Below are positions 38,771-46,982 of a stretch of DNA of 64,000 nt, piece by piece. How positions within the stretch are numbered: position 1 is the stretch's first letter; each line of letters starts with the position of its first letter. The stretch spans positions 248,001-312,000 of the forward strand of contig JADKAS010000003.1 of assembly GCA_016715245.1 (NCBI GenBank), in the 5' to 3' direction. The translations under genes were made by a program, and so were the position numbers. The stretch comes from Saprospiraceae bacterium. GTDB lineage: Bacteria > Bacteroidota > Bacteroidia > Chitinophagales > Saprospiraceae. The notes under the pieces are model-generated. The model was not told where the DNA came from. It ran no database searches and worked only from the letters and a program-made list of their open reading frames with translations.

Positions 38771-39720
38771 TTACTTCTTGGGCTGAGTAAAAATATTGCT
38801 GATAAAAGTTCCCCACGTAAGGTTCATTTGTCCTTCTTTATGTTTTTTGGCTTTGTCTATCGCCATTTGTGCTGCATTTTCGACAATCCATTCATAATTT
38901 TCCTGACCTACAGAACTTACTTCAGCGTCGGGCGCAGGATTACAAAAATCAATAGCATACGGAATACCATCTCTTACCGCAAATTTACGGCATTAAAGTC
39001 ATAACCCAAGCCCTGACACAATATTTTCGTATATTTTTCAACAGTCGCCAAAAGCTTTTTATCTTTTGTGGGATTGTCGACTACATACCTTAGATGGTGT
39101 GGATTTCTTGGCTCATATGGCATGATATGTACTCTGTCACCACCCCGGCAATAACATCTGAAATAGTGATCAAAAACGATTTCTTCCTGCAACATCATCA
39201 CCAGTTGTCCTGTTTCGCGTGTTTTTTGCCACAAATCATTTGGGTCAGTAACCCGATATACACTCTTCCATCCTCCACCTGAAAAATGGTTTCATATAGG
39301 CAGGAAAACCGATATAGGTGAAGATTTTTTCCCAATCTGTAGGGTATTTTTAAGTTTCTGAAGGATTTTTCTTTTGTATCGGTCGGTCTTTCATGTGATG
39401 GCAACAAAGCGGGTATTCGGCACCGGCACCCCCATTTTTACAGAAAGGCAGTTGTTAAAAAACTTTTCGTCAGCACTCCACCAGAAAGGATTGTTGATGA
39501 CGGCAGTCCGTTGAGAGCAGCATTTTTTAAATAGGCTCTGTAAATGGAACATCCTGAGATATCCCCGTCAACTATTACCATATTCTGTTGGATCAGCTTG
39601 CTGAAGGACATCTATTGTCACTGATTCAGCAACAATATCTTTTATCTTTTTGGAATTGACCCTGTCAACAAAAGCCTGAAATGATGCTTCAAATCCGTAT
39701 AAAATTCCTATCTTCTTCAT
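38771..39720 (-). pseudogene. ATP-grasp ligase, at least six reading-frame breaks
   Basis: The start MKKIGILYGFEASFQAFVDR at 39720 and the end (TWGTFISNIFTQPKK, stop at 38771) are clear. Joining frames gives one protein of about 315 residues. Breaks lie near 39583, 39507, 39411, 39348, 39284 and 38982, mostly one-base changes in short homopolymers. The reconstructed protein has FPAYMKPFSGGGWKSVYRV (ATP-binding Lys and Gly-rich loop), the acid-rich QEEIVFDHYFR, and AVRDGIPYAIDFCNPAPD, typical of the C-terminal metal site in ATP-grasp ligases. It would activate a carboxylate by acyl phosphate and join it to an amine. It is the first gene of the operon and has its own promoter. The conserved motifs argue for sequence error over decay. 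Confidence 0.75.
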
Positions 39721-39836
39721 CTGTTTATGCTTATTTTATTTTTAATTGTCAGGCAGGCAGGAACTTATTGTTCATGTCACTTCATTCTATTAAGGTATTA
39801 TTGCGACAAAAATGTTTGAATAATACTTAATCAATG

Positions 39837-39867
39837 CAAAGATATTGATTTTTATATCCGGGCACAA
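39837..39867 (-). promoter_or_regulatory. promoter of the ATP-grasp/amidotransferase operon
   Basis: The minus strand shows TTG (39865-39867), a 20-base spacer and TATCTTTG (39837-39844), a complete Bacteroidota promoter. Transcription would start near 39830, leaving a leader of about 110 bases before the ATG at 39720. Confidence 0.65.
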
Positions 39868-39989
39868 GTTTAACCTCAAAAATATGAAGATAAGCTATTA
39901 TTTTTCAGATAATTGTACAGGTAATAGTTTTCATTTTTCATATTTTTTCCCGGTAAATTTTCCAAGCCGGGCTCCGCTAAACCTTCCGG

Positions 39990-41041
39990 TCAAGTTTTAG
40001 AGCAATGATGACCAGACCACCAACTCCCTTTATACCTTGCAAAAAGTTTTAATTCTTCCTGCGTCGGAATATATATTTTTTCAACCCATTTGAAATAACT
40101 GAATTCTTCACCGGAGGGGAGTTCAAAAAACTTCCTTTGTGTATATCCAATCACCGGTGTTACTTCGAATTTATTAATGGCTACGACCGGAACTTTTTCA
40201 GGTATGGTTTTTTAATGTATAAACCGGTTTCTTTTGCATTGCTGAAGGGAAGATTGGTGTCGCTGTACAATGCTTTTATACCATACACACTTTGCACTAT
40301 TCCAATAAAAATGACCAACAGCAATATTTTTGCATCTGCAAACAGCTTTTTATCTGACAGGGCGAGAATGGCGATCAGAAAAATAAACATCATTCCCCAT
40401 TGCCGGATTCCACCGACAAAAAAGAAAAGTGAAAATAAAAAAGACATTATTAATACCAGCAGAAAAGGTATAAATAAATTTTTTTCTTTCCGGAAAATGA
40501 CAATAAAACCAACGATTAAAGCGAGGGAGATTAAAATCCCCAACGTGTTCCAGCCAAACAAACTCGTATCCGGTGTTATTCCGGGTAAAAAGCATTAGTG
40601 AGATTTCCTGTAATGAAACCAGCATGCGGTCTCCGAATTCAAGCATTTTACCTTGTGTTTTGGCAATATGACCGCTCTCTCGGGAAAACGGAAATAACAA
40701 AAAATCAAGAGTCCGGCTCCTAAATATTTTACCACATCTGAACCGATCTTTTTCTTTCAAAAACCAGTATGCACCAAGGGCGGTCGCCATAAAAACTCCG
40801 AAAACCTCAGTCTGACATAATAAAAATAAAGACCAGGCGAGACCTTTATGGTTTTTTCTTAAAAAAAAGAAATTATTTCAATAAGGTTTTTGTCTTTGGC
40901 TACAAACCAGGCCTGCCACTCGTCTTTCCACAATTCGTGTACAAAAAACTTTACGTAGATCAGCAATAACAGACTTGTAAAAAATCCTGTATATTCGATG
41001 ATAGAAGACCTGAACAAACTTATTTTTTGGACCCGTTCCAT
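39990..41041 (-). pseudogene. polytopic membrane protein, possible GT-C glycosyltransferase, several frame breaks
   Basis: The start at 41041 (MERVQKISLFRSSIIEYTGF) is followed by a membrane helix and VHELWKDEWQAWFVAKD, a loop with the Asp-Glu pair seen in GT-C glycosyltransferases. Later segments in other frames are again hydrophobic helices (GILISLALIVGFIVIFRKEK, SFLFSLFFFVGGIRQWG). The end (YKGSWWSGHHCSKT, stop 39990) is soluble. Breaks occur at the A run 40861-40868 and near 40735, 40665, 40590 and 40205. The product would be about 350 residues with eight or more helices. It starts six bases after the gldH stop, so the two are co-transcribed. The transferase role is inferred from the first loop only. 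Confidence 0.62.
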
Positions 41042-41047
41042 AAAGGT

Positions 41048-41516
41048 TTATTTTTCACGGTGTTGAATGACTTTCAGGCTCATGGATTCAATTCCGGCCA
41101 GGGTATCTTTTCTGCCGTATTGCTCCAGTGCGATGGTATAATTGCCGGTTTTGATTAAAATAAATGTTTTCTGACAAAGCAAGTTCTGCTTTACATTTTT
41201 GAGCAGAACAGTCACCGACCCATCGATTATTTTGAGTGGTTAGGTTAAGGGAAATGATATGATCCACTTTTTTTTGATCCGGAAATACCGTAGTCACCTT
41301 GGTATATATATTCTGATAAAAAAAATCTTTTGAGTGTTCTACATCCAGCAGAATGTCATGAGCGGGTATAGTGTCCGTAATATCGAATGAAAAACTCAAT
41401 GTTTTCTGATAAGTCCAGAAACCATCAACATCTGTTTTTTTTTCGAATAGTGTTATTGGTCCGCAGGAAAACAAGGTTAGGGAATAAAGAACAATCAGGT
41501 AATTACATATTTTCAC
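41048..41516 (-). CDS. gldH: gliding motility lipoprotein GldH, one frameshift near the C-terminus
   Basis: The product starts with a lipoprotein signal (LYSLTLFSCGP, Cys near 18). It has GldH-like features: FWTYQKTLSFSFDITD, the ILLDVEHSKDFFYQNIYTKVTTVFP strand region and LSENIYFNQ. Read without correction it ends at residue 142. Shifting frame in the A run near 41152 continues with KTGNYTIALEQYGRKDTLAGIESMSLKV to a stop at 41048, the normal GldH ending, for a total of about 156 residues. GldH is an outer-membrane-linked lipoprotein needed for gliding and chitin use in Flavobacterium and is associated with T9SS. This agrees with the T9SS cargo proteins elsewhere in the window. Confidence 0.8.
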
Positions 41517-41531
41517 GCATCAAAATTTTTG

Positions 41532-41539
41532 CAAAAGTA
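41532..41539 (-). promoter_or_regulatory. -7 promoter element of gldH
   Basis: TACTTTTG on the minus strand matches TAnnTTTG and lies 15 bases before the gldH ATG, implying a leader of only about ten bases. No -33 element at standard spacing is seen. Confidence 0.4.
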
Positions 41540-42292
41540 ATGTATTCTGTACAAGTATTAAGTCAAATTCTGTATCAGATTTTCATGTAGGTCTTTGGAA
41601 TGTTGAATTTGGATTTTTAAAGTGAAATAGAAAGACTTAGAATTTTTCGTTTGCGATGTCAAAAATAACACAAAATCAAAGTATCGACATCGTGTCATCT
41701 GACTTTGTATTTATAACACAAGGCATTAGGTTAACCATTAATATTATTTTACATTGAGCTGCAAAATATATAGAATTACCAAACGAGACCAGTTCTAACT
41801 TTTTTGACTTGACACAAAAAAGTTACAAAAAAAGTCAAGGCCAAAAAAAGGCGATGGCAAGCACCAGTCGTTTTCGAATCTTCACGCTACCTCATTTGCC
41901 TGTTTTAGCATCTGTAATCTATTGTTGTTTCCTACCTTGTTCCGTGGGACTACTCAAAGGTGCAAATGACGCGATTGCGATTCTTCACTCCTTATCGCAG
42001 GTTTTTTGGCCAGGAAGTCGAAAGTGACTGAAACAGATTTTAAGACTTACAACCTAAAGAATCCTGCATTTTCTATAGGAGAGCAGTTTTTTACAACGTC
42101 AAAGCTCGTCAAACGATGTTCTTTCAAAAATAAAATGCCTTTAGTGGAATTTATATTACACATTCTGACTTTTATCATTTTTTCCATCAGAATAAAAATA
42201 GGTTGGGTGTAGAAAAGTAGGTTCAGGAAACCGGAAAATGAAAAGATTTTCAGAAAATTGTATTTGCTTCATTCAATTTTTAAAAAAGAGTG

Positions 42293-42300
42293 TATTTTTG
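42293..42300 (+). promoter_or_regulatory. -7 promoter element of the small membrane protein / GT2 operon
   Basis: TATTTTTG matches TAnnTTTG 20 bases before the ATG at 42321, implying a leader of about 15 bases. It supports the choice of 42321 over in-frame codons further upstream. Confidence 0.5.
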
Positions 42301-42320
42301 CAGCAAACAAAATAAAAGTC

Positions 42321-42449
42321 ATGGCATCAAACAATGAATTTGGAAAAAAAGGAGCCATTTTTGGGAAAATTATTCTTACCATCATTCTTTTTATCATTCT
42401 TTTAATCTGGATTTACCAGAAAAATGGTCATTTTTTACCTAATCCTTAA
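42321..42449 (+). CDS. small single-helix membrane protein
   Basis: The 42-residue product starts MASNNEFGKKGAIFGKI and has one strongly hydrophobic helix (about residues 16-33, with ILTIILFIILLIWIY) and a short polar tail QKNGHFLPNP. The start is set by the promoter box just upstream; a longer reading from 42258 would include the promoter and is rejected. It lies 37 bases before a GT2 glycosyltransferase gene and is probably co-transcribed. It may be a small partner or regulator of that enzyme, but no family is recognised. Confidence 0.6.
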   Translation: MASNNEFGKKGAIFGKIILTIILFIILLIWIYQKNGHFLPNP

Positions 42450-42486
42450 TCAGGTAAATACATCTTATTGACCGTAGCGGTATTCC

Positions 42487-43227
42487 ATGTATAAAAATAA
42501 AAAAGTAGTTGTCGTCCTGCCGGCATATAATGCGGCTTTGACACTTGAAAAAACATATAAAGAAATCCCTTTTGACCTCGTCGATGAGGTCATACTGTGT
42601 GATGATGCCAGCAAAGATCATACGGTCAGGGTTGCCGGTGAGTTAGGCATTAAACACATCATCATTCACGAAAAAAACAAAGGGTACGGAGGCAATCAGA
42701 AATCATTGTACAATAAAGCATTGGAACTGGGTGGCGATATTGTGATCATGTTGCACCCTGATTACCAGTACACTCCATTGTTGATTCCTTCCATGGTAAA
42801 CATCATCGGTGAGGATTTATATCAGGTGGTTTTGGGTTCGAGAATATTGGGCAAAGGTGCTTTAAAAGGTGGAATGCCTTTGTATAAGTACATTGCTAAT
42901 CGTTTTCTGACGCTTTCCCAGAACTTTCTGGTGCGGTACAAATTGTCAGAATACCATACGGGTTATCGTGCTTTCAGCCGCAAAGTCCTCGAATCCATCA
43001 ATTTTAATCAAAATTCGGATGATTTTATATTTGACAATGAAATGTTGTCCCAGATTATCTATAAAGGTTTTGACATCGCTGAAGTCACCTGTCCCACTAA
43101 ATATTTTGACGAAGCTTCCTCCATCAATTTCAAAAGAAGTACACAATACGGGTTGGGTGTACTCCGGGTATCCTTGATTCACTTCCTCAACAAACTCGGT
43201 GTGATGAAGTCTGAATTGTACAAATAA
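42487..43227 (+). CDS. GT2 glycosyltransferase, dolichyl/polyprenyl-phosphate mannose synthase-like
   Basis: The 246-residue protein has a GT-A fold: VVVVLPAYNAALTLEKT at the N-terminus, VILCDDASKDHTV for nucleotide-sugar binding, KGYGGNQKSLYNKAL, and MLHPDYQYTP as the DxD-like metal site. YHTGYRAFSRKVLES and NEMLSQIIYKGF follow. It lacks C-terminal membrane helices, as in the short DPM1-like class. It likely transfers a sugar from a nucleotide donor to a polyprenyl phosphate at the inner membrane. A terminator follows six bases after the stop. Confidence 0.88.
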   Translation: MYKNKKVVVVLPAYNAALTLEKTYKEIPFDLVDEVILCDDASKDHTVRVAGELGIKHIIIHEKNKGYGGNQKSLYNKALELGGDIVIMLHPDYQYTPLLIPSMVNIIGEDLYQVVLGSRILGKGALKGGMPLYKYIANRFLTLSQNFLVRYKLSEYHTGYRAFSRKVLESINFNQNSDDFIFDNEMLSQIIYKGFDIAEVTCPTKYFDEASSINFKRSTQYGLGVLRVSLIHFLNKLGVMKSELYK

Positions 43228-43232
43228 TAGAT

Positions 43233-43258
43233 AGGGTTGAGACCCTTTTTTCTTTTTT
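43233..43258 (+). terminator. rho-independent terminator after the GT2 gene
   Basis: AGGGT (43233-43237) and ACCCT (43242-43246) form a five-pair stem with a TGAG loop, followed by a long T-rich tract. It is short but well placed right after the stop codon. Confidence 0.7.
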
Positions 43259-43482
43259 AAGGCCGGTGATGTATAAATTGGACATAAATGGACAAGGCCT
43301 ATTCACAATTGGAGTATGTTTCACAATGAAATTTTAATCATCTTTGACAATATTTTAAACAATGAATAAACCTGCTTTTATTTCATTTACACAAAATTGC
43401 TTAATGTCTCCCAAACCCTCAAAAAGCAATAATAGAACACCAATTTTAAATTTTAAAACCTAAAACGAGTCGTTTACTTGCT

Positions 43483-44343
43483 TCACGCCATCAGCAATGC
43501 CAATGCTTCTTCCACTTTTTTTTCCCGGATTAATACAGCCGCTTTCTGATGTAGAAGTTCTTTTGCGGGTTTTATTCCATTAAAATGTGTTTGCAAAACT
43601 TTTTGTTTTTCCTCCGCATCGGGAAATTGTAACAGACAGGCCATAGCGGCTATCTCATTTCCCGTAAGGATATTACTTTTTACAATGTCATCAGGCAAAC
43701 CGTCAAAGCCTATAGGTTTGTCAGTCACGGACTGGTGAATTTCCATAATGGCGTCACCATTGGCGCGCACATAATAATTGCGCCCCATCCTGGCCATAAG
43801 ATCCAGTTTGTAAGGATCCAGTTTTCCGTCTGTAAATTTATTTTCATCAATAGAAATGTAGACAACTTCACAAATGATGAGGTGGCCGGCACCGCCGTGT
43901 TCTCCCAGTGCAATGATATCTTTCACCACACATTCCATATTGACAGGGGATTCTTTTACACCCGGTACATCGATGACATGAGAAGGTTGGGGCGTAAGAC
44001 CAACTTTTTCAAATTCGCTGACGCCGGGATCAAATTCGACGGAACTAAGGGACATCTGCCTCACAATATCATAGGACACCGCATTAATGACAGCTTTTTT
44101 TGTGGTGAGTATGTTGTGGAGTGTGTCTTTTGTCGTATTGTTGGTTACCCTTCGGTTTGAGGAAAAAACCAGAATAGGTGGATTGGAACTAAAAGCATTA
44201 AAAAAACTGTAAGGTGCCAGATTGAGGTTGCCATTTTCGTCAAACGTACTTACGAAAGCAATGGGTCTGGGGGCTACTGAACCAATGATCAACTGATGCA
44301 AATCTTTGGTAGCCATATTTTTAGGATCAAAACCTTTTTTCAT
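43483..44343 (-). CDS. flavin reductase-like FMN-binding protein
   Basis: The 286-residue protein matches the flavin reductase-like (DIM6/NTAB) family. The N-terminal FMN-binding split barrel (about 10-190) shows IIGSVAPRPIAFVST, NLAPYSFFNAFSSNPPILVFSS and ECVVKDIIALGEHGGAGHLIICEV. A C-terminal helical tail of about 80 residues (from GFDGLPDDIVKS) is extra to the core domain. It is cytoplasmic and probably an NAD(P)H:flavin oxidoreductase or an FMN-binding protein of unknown substrate. The gene stands alone, divergent from the thioredoxin gene. Confidence 0.88.
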   Translation of the reverse strand: MKKGFDPKNMATKDLHQLIIGSVAPRPIAFVSTFDENGNLNLAPYSFFNAFSSNPPILVFSSNRRVTNNTTKDTLHNILTTKKAVINAVSYDIVRQMSLSSVEFDPGVSEFEKVGLTPQPSHVIDVPGVKESPVNMECVVKDIIALGEHGGAGHLIICEVVYISIDENKFTDGKLDPYKLDLMARMGRNYYVRANGDAIMEIHQSVTDKPIGFDGLPDDIVKSNILTGNEIAAMACLLQFPDAEEKQKVLQTHFNGIKPAKELLHQKAAVLIREKKVEEALALLMA

Positions 44344-44480
44344 TTGTTTTTGGTTTAACTATATATTTAAAATATAAACCGTAACCTGTATATAATTGTT
44401 GACAACTATATGATTTGTTTTATTCCGGGGAATTTGAAAAATGATAACGTAGCCACCCTTTCATTCTGCAACCAGATTTT

Positions 44481-45011
44481 ATGAAGTTTAATTTGAATAC
44501 TTTTCTGAATATTTTGATTATTATCCTGATTTTGGGTTTTGTGGTCCGTAAATTATACCTGAAACCCAAACAGAAGGCCGGAGAGGTGTCTGTTGACTTC
44601 ACGACAACGTTAAAAGATGGATCTCCTTTTACATTGTCTGATTTGAAGGGGCAGTATGTATTGCTTAGTTTCTGGGCTTCCTGGTGTGGCCCTTGCAGGA
44701 AAAAAAATGAAGAAATGGTAAGATTGTTTGATCAGTTTAAATATAGCGTATTTACCGACGGAACATCTTTTAAAATAGTGAGTGTCGGTTTGGAAAATAG
44801 TAAAGAAAAATGGGAAAAAGCCATTCAGAAAGATCGTCTGTTTTGGTATTATCACATTTATCAGGAAAATACCTTTTCAGGGCCTGTTGCCCAATTGTAC
44901 AAGGTGAAAGAAATTCCTGCCACGTATTTTATCAATCCCGAAGGAAAGATAATTATGGTCAATCCTGATATTGAAGAAATTCATGATTATTTGTCAAATA
45001 AAGTCAAATAA
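44481..45011 (+). CDS. membrane-anchored thioredoxin-like protein (TlpA/ResA type)
   Basis: The 176-residue protein has one N-terminal membrane helix (about 8-25) without a cleavage site, then a TlpA/ResA-like thioredoxin fold facing the periplasm. The redox motif is WCGPC with Cys69 and Cys72, and the cis-Pro region is present as KEIPATYFINPEG. It probably reduces or exchanges disulfides in envelope proteins such as c-type cytochromes. It lies 94 bases upstream of grpE and has no direct pathway partner here. Confidence 0.88.
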   Translation: MKFNLNTFLNILIIILILGFVVRKLYLKPKQKAGEVSVDFTTTLKDGSPFTLSDLKGQYVLLSFWASWCGPCRKKNEEMVRLFDQFKYSVFTDGTSFKIVSVGLENSKEKWEKAIQKDRLFWYYHIYQENTFSGPVAQLYKVKEIPATYFINPEGKIIMVNPDIEEIHDYLSNKVK

Positions 45012-45105
45012 AGTGGGAATTCTTGACATTATTACCCGAAAAGCCTTTGTAAACATGACAATTTGACGAATTATTAAAGTGGCAACAAAATTGATGAAAT
45101 AAGTT

Positions 45106-45651
45106 ATGCTTAAACAAATAAAGGATTTTATGACAGGCGAAATGGATAGCAAAAGCCCTAAAAAACCAAAAAAGGAAAAGGGAGGAGATGAAACGGTGCA
45201 ATTGGAATTGCAACAATTAAAGGTTGAACTTGAAGAATCAAAAGATAAATATCTGCGGCTTTTTGCAGAATTTGATAATTACAAAAAAAGGACGGTAAAG
45301 GAGCGTTTTGAATTGATGAAAACAGCCGCTCAGGAAACCATTGTTTCTTTATTGCCGGTTCTCGATGACTTCGACAGAGCAAAAAAAAGTGCCGATGACC
45401 CTAATTCTCCGGAAGTTTTTTCAGAAGGCGTAAGTCTGGTTTACCATAAATTGTACACAACCCTTCAGCATAAAGGTCTTGTTGAAATGGAATCTACAAA
45501 TCAGGATTTTGATGCGGAGAGACATGAAGCGATTACTGATATTCCGGCACCAAGTGAAGATTTGAAAGGAAAAGTAATCGATACCATTGAAAAAGGGTAT
45601 TTATTGCATGACAAGATCATTCGTTATGCCAAAGTGGTAGTGGGAAAATAA
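45106..45651 (+). CDS. grpE: GrpE nucleotide exchange factor
   Basis: The 181-residue protein has a charged N-terminal coiled coil (about 30-80, with VELEESKDKYLRLFAEFDNYKKRT) and the C-terminal GrpE beta domain (FDAERHEAITDIPA, IDTIEKGYLLHDKIIRYAKVVV). It promotes ADP release from DnaK. dnaJ follows after 21 bases, giving the grpE-dnaJ operon usual in Bacteroidota; dnaK is not in the window. No CIRCE-type operator was found upstream. Confidence 0.95.
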   Translation: MLKQIKDFMTGEMDSKSPKKPKKEKGGDETVQLELQQLKVELEESKDKYLRLFAEFDNYKKRTVKERFELMKTAAQETIVSLLPVLDDFDRAKKSADDPNSPEVFSEGVSLVYHKLYTTLQHKGLVEMESTNQDFDAERHEAITDIPAPSEDLKGKVIDTIEKGYLLHDKIIRYAKVVVGK

Positions 45652-45672
45652 TTTATCAGCTAAGTTTTTGAA

Positions 45673-46833
45673 ATGAAAAAGGATTTTTACGAAGTATTGG
45701 GTGTCGATAAAAGTGCAGATGAAGGCACTATCAAAAAGGCATACCGAAAACAGGCAATGCAATACCATCCGGACAGAAATCCCGGTGATAAAGCCGCCGA
45801 AGAAAAATTTAAGGAAGCTGCCCTTGCCTACGAGGTATTAAGTGATCCGGATAAAAAAGCAAAATATGACCGTTATGGTCACGCCGGACTGGAAAACATG
45901 GGTAACGGCAGAGGCTTTTCAGGTGAAGGTATGTCCATGGATGATATATTCGAACATTTTGGACATATGTTTGGTGATTCGGGAAGTCCTTTTGACAGCT
46001 TTTTCGGAGGAAGGTCTTCTTCTTCGCGTAGCAGTGGTGGTCAAAAAGGTACCAACCTCAGAATCAAGGTAGCCCTTACAATGGAAGAAATTGAATCCGG
46101 TGTTCGTAAAAAAATAAAGGTTAAAAAACAAGTGAGCTGTAAATCCTGCGGAGGTTCAGGGGCCAAAGACAAAGGAAGTGTTTCTACATGTGGAACCTGT
46201 AACGGCTCCGGATATGTGAGACAAATTAAAAATACATTTTTGGGTCAAATGCAGACCACCGTCGTTTGTCCGAAATGTAACGGTTCCGGAAAAAATATTA
46301 CGGCACATTGTACAAGCTGCAGGGGAGATGGGCGCACCATGGAAGAAGATACTATTGAAATCGATATCCCGGCAGGCGTACAGGAAGGAATCCAGCTTTC
46401 GGTCAGAGGAAAGGGCAATGCAGGCCAAAACGGAGGACCCGCAGGTGATTTACTAGTCAATATAGAAGAAAAAACACACGATCATTTTACCAGAGATGGC
46501 AACAATGTGATTTATGACTTATTTATCAATTTTGCCGATGTTTCCCTTGGGACAAATGTAGAAGTGCCTACACTCTCCGGAAAAGGTAAAGTCAAGGTTC
46601 CTGCAGGTACCCAATCAGGAAAAATATTCAGATTAAAAGGTAAAGGTCTTCCTTCTTTACAATCCTATGAAAAGGGTGATCAGTTAATACATGTCAATGT
46701 GTGGACACCAAAAAATCTGAATGCGGATGAGGTTGCTTTATTGGAAAAATTAAGACAAATGCCCAACTTTGCACCTAACCCTGAAAAAGGAGAAAGAGGA
46801 TTTTTTGAAAAAATGAAAGAGTTTTTTTCATAA
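45673..46833 (+). CDS. dnaJ: chaperone protein DnaJ
   Basis: The 386-residue protein is a full-length type I DnaJ. The J domain (1-70) carries the HPD motif in YHPDRNPGD. A Gly/Ser/Phe-rich linker follows. Four CxxCxGxG zinc motifs appear as CKSCGGSG, CGTCNGSG, CPKCNGSG and CTSCRGDG (about 155-220), the last with Asp in place of Ser. The substrate-binding beta domains run to the C-terminus. It stimulates DnaK ATPase activity and delivers unfolded clients. It is co-transcribed with grpE. Confidence 0.97.
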   Translation: MKKDFYEVLGVDKSADEGTIKKAYRKQAMQYHPDRNPGDKAAEEKFKEAALAYEVLSDPDKKAKYDRYGHAGLENMGNGRGFSGEGMSMDDIFEHFGHMFGDSGSPFDSFFGGRSSSSRSSGGQKGTNLRIKVALTMEEIESGVRKKIKVKKQVSCKSCGGSGAKDKGSVSTCGTCNGSGYVRQIKNTFLGQMQTTVVCPKCNGSGKNITAHCTSCRGDGRTMEEDTIEIDIPAGVQEGIQLSVRGKGNAGQNGGPAGDLLVNIEEKTHDHFTRDGNNVIYDLFINFADVSLGTNVEVPTLSGKGKVKVPAGTQSGKIFRLKGKGLPSLQSYEKGDQLIHVNVWTPKNLNADEVALLEKLRQMPNFAPNPEKGERGFFEKMKEFFS

Positions 46834-46982
46834 AAATGGTGTAACTATTCAACATAACCTCAAAGACCTGCACGCCAAAAGCCATGCTGGCAGTGGTGAA
46901 ATAACAGCATTTTAAATTAAATTTTCATTACAACTTTCCAAAACCCAAAGTATTTAATACTTTAGCAGCCTAAATTGATTTT

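Larger units (their letters stand above)
41517..42320. other. long intergenic region with a possible repeated non-coding element
   Basis: About 800 bases lie between gldH and the small membrane protein. Open frames around 41809-42212 have odd composition and no recognisable domain, and I do not call them genes. The segment 41797-42030 opens with A/T-rich runs separated by TTGACTT and AAGTCAA, a seven-base inverted repeat (41804-41810 with 41841-41847), and becomes less AT-rich than its surroundings. Sequences of this kind recur between genes in some Bacteroidota genomes, in my recollection. No other copy lies in this window. Confidence 0.4.

Noticed and set aside
36003..41516. Programmed frameshifting as the reason for the broken genes
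   Set aside because: The breaks are too many, occur in both directions and lack a shared slippery heptamer with a following structure; indel errors explain them more simply.
41855..41885. TTCGAATC-like string reminiscent of a tRNA T-loop
   Set aside because: No acceptor stem, anticodon arm or CCA end can be formed around it.
41809..42212. Two overlapping small frames in the gap before the small membrane protein
   Set aside because: No domain, start context or promoter supports them, and their composition is unlike the neighbouring genes. Treated as part of a non-coding segment.
43735..44160. Open frame of 141 codons antisense to the flavin reductase-like gene
   Set aside because: The minus strand encodes a clear full-length flavin reductase-like protein; the opposite frame has no domain or signal.
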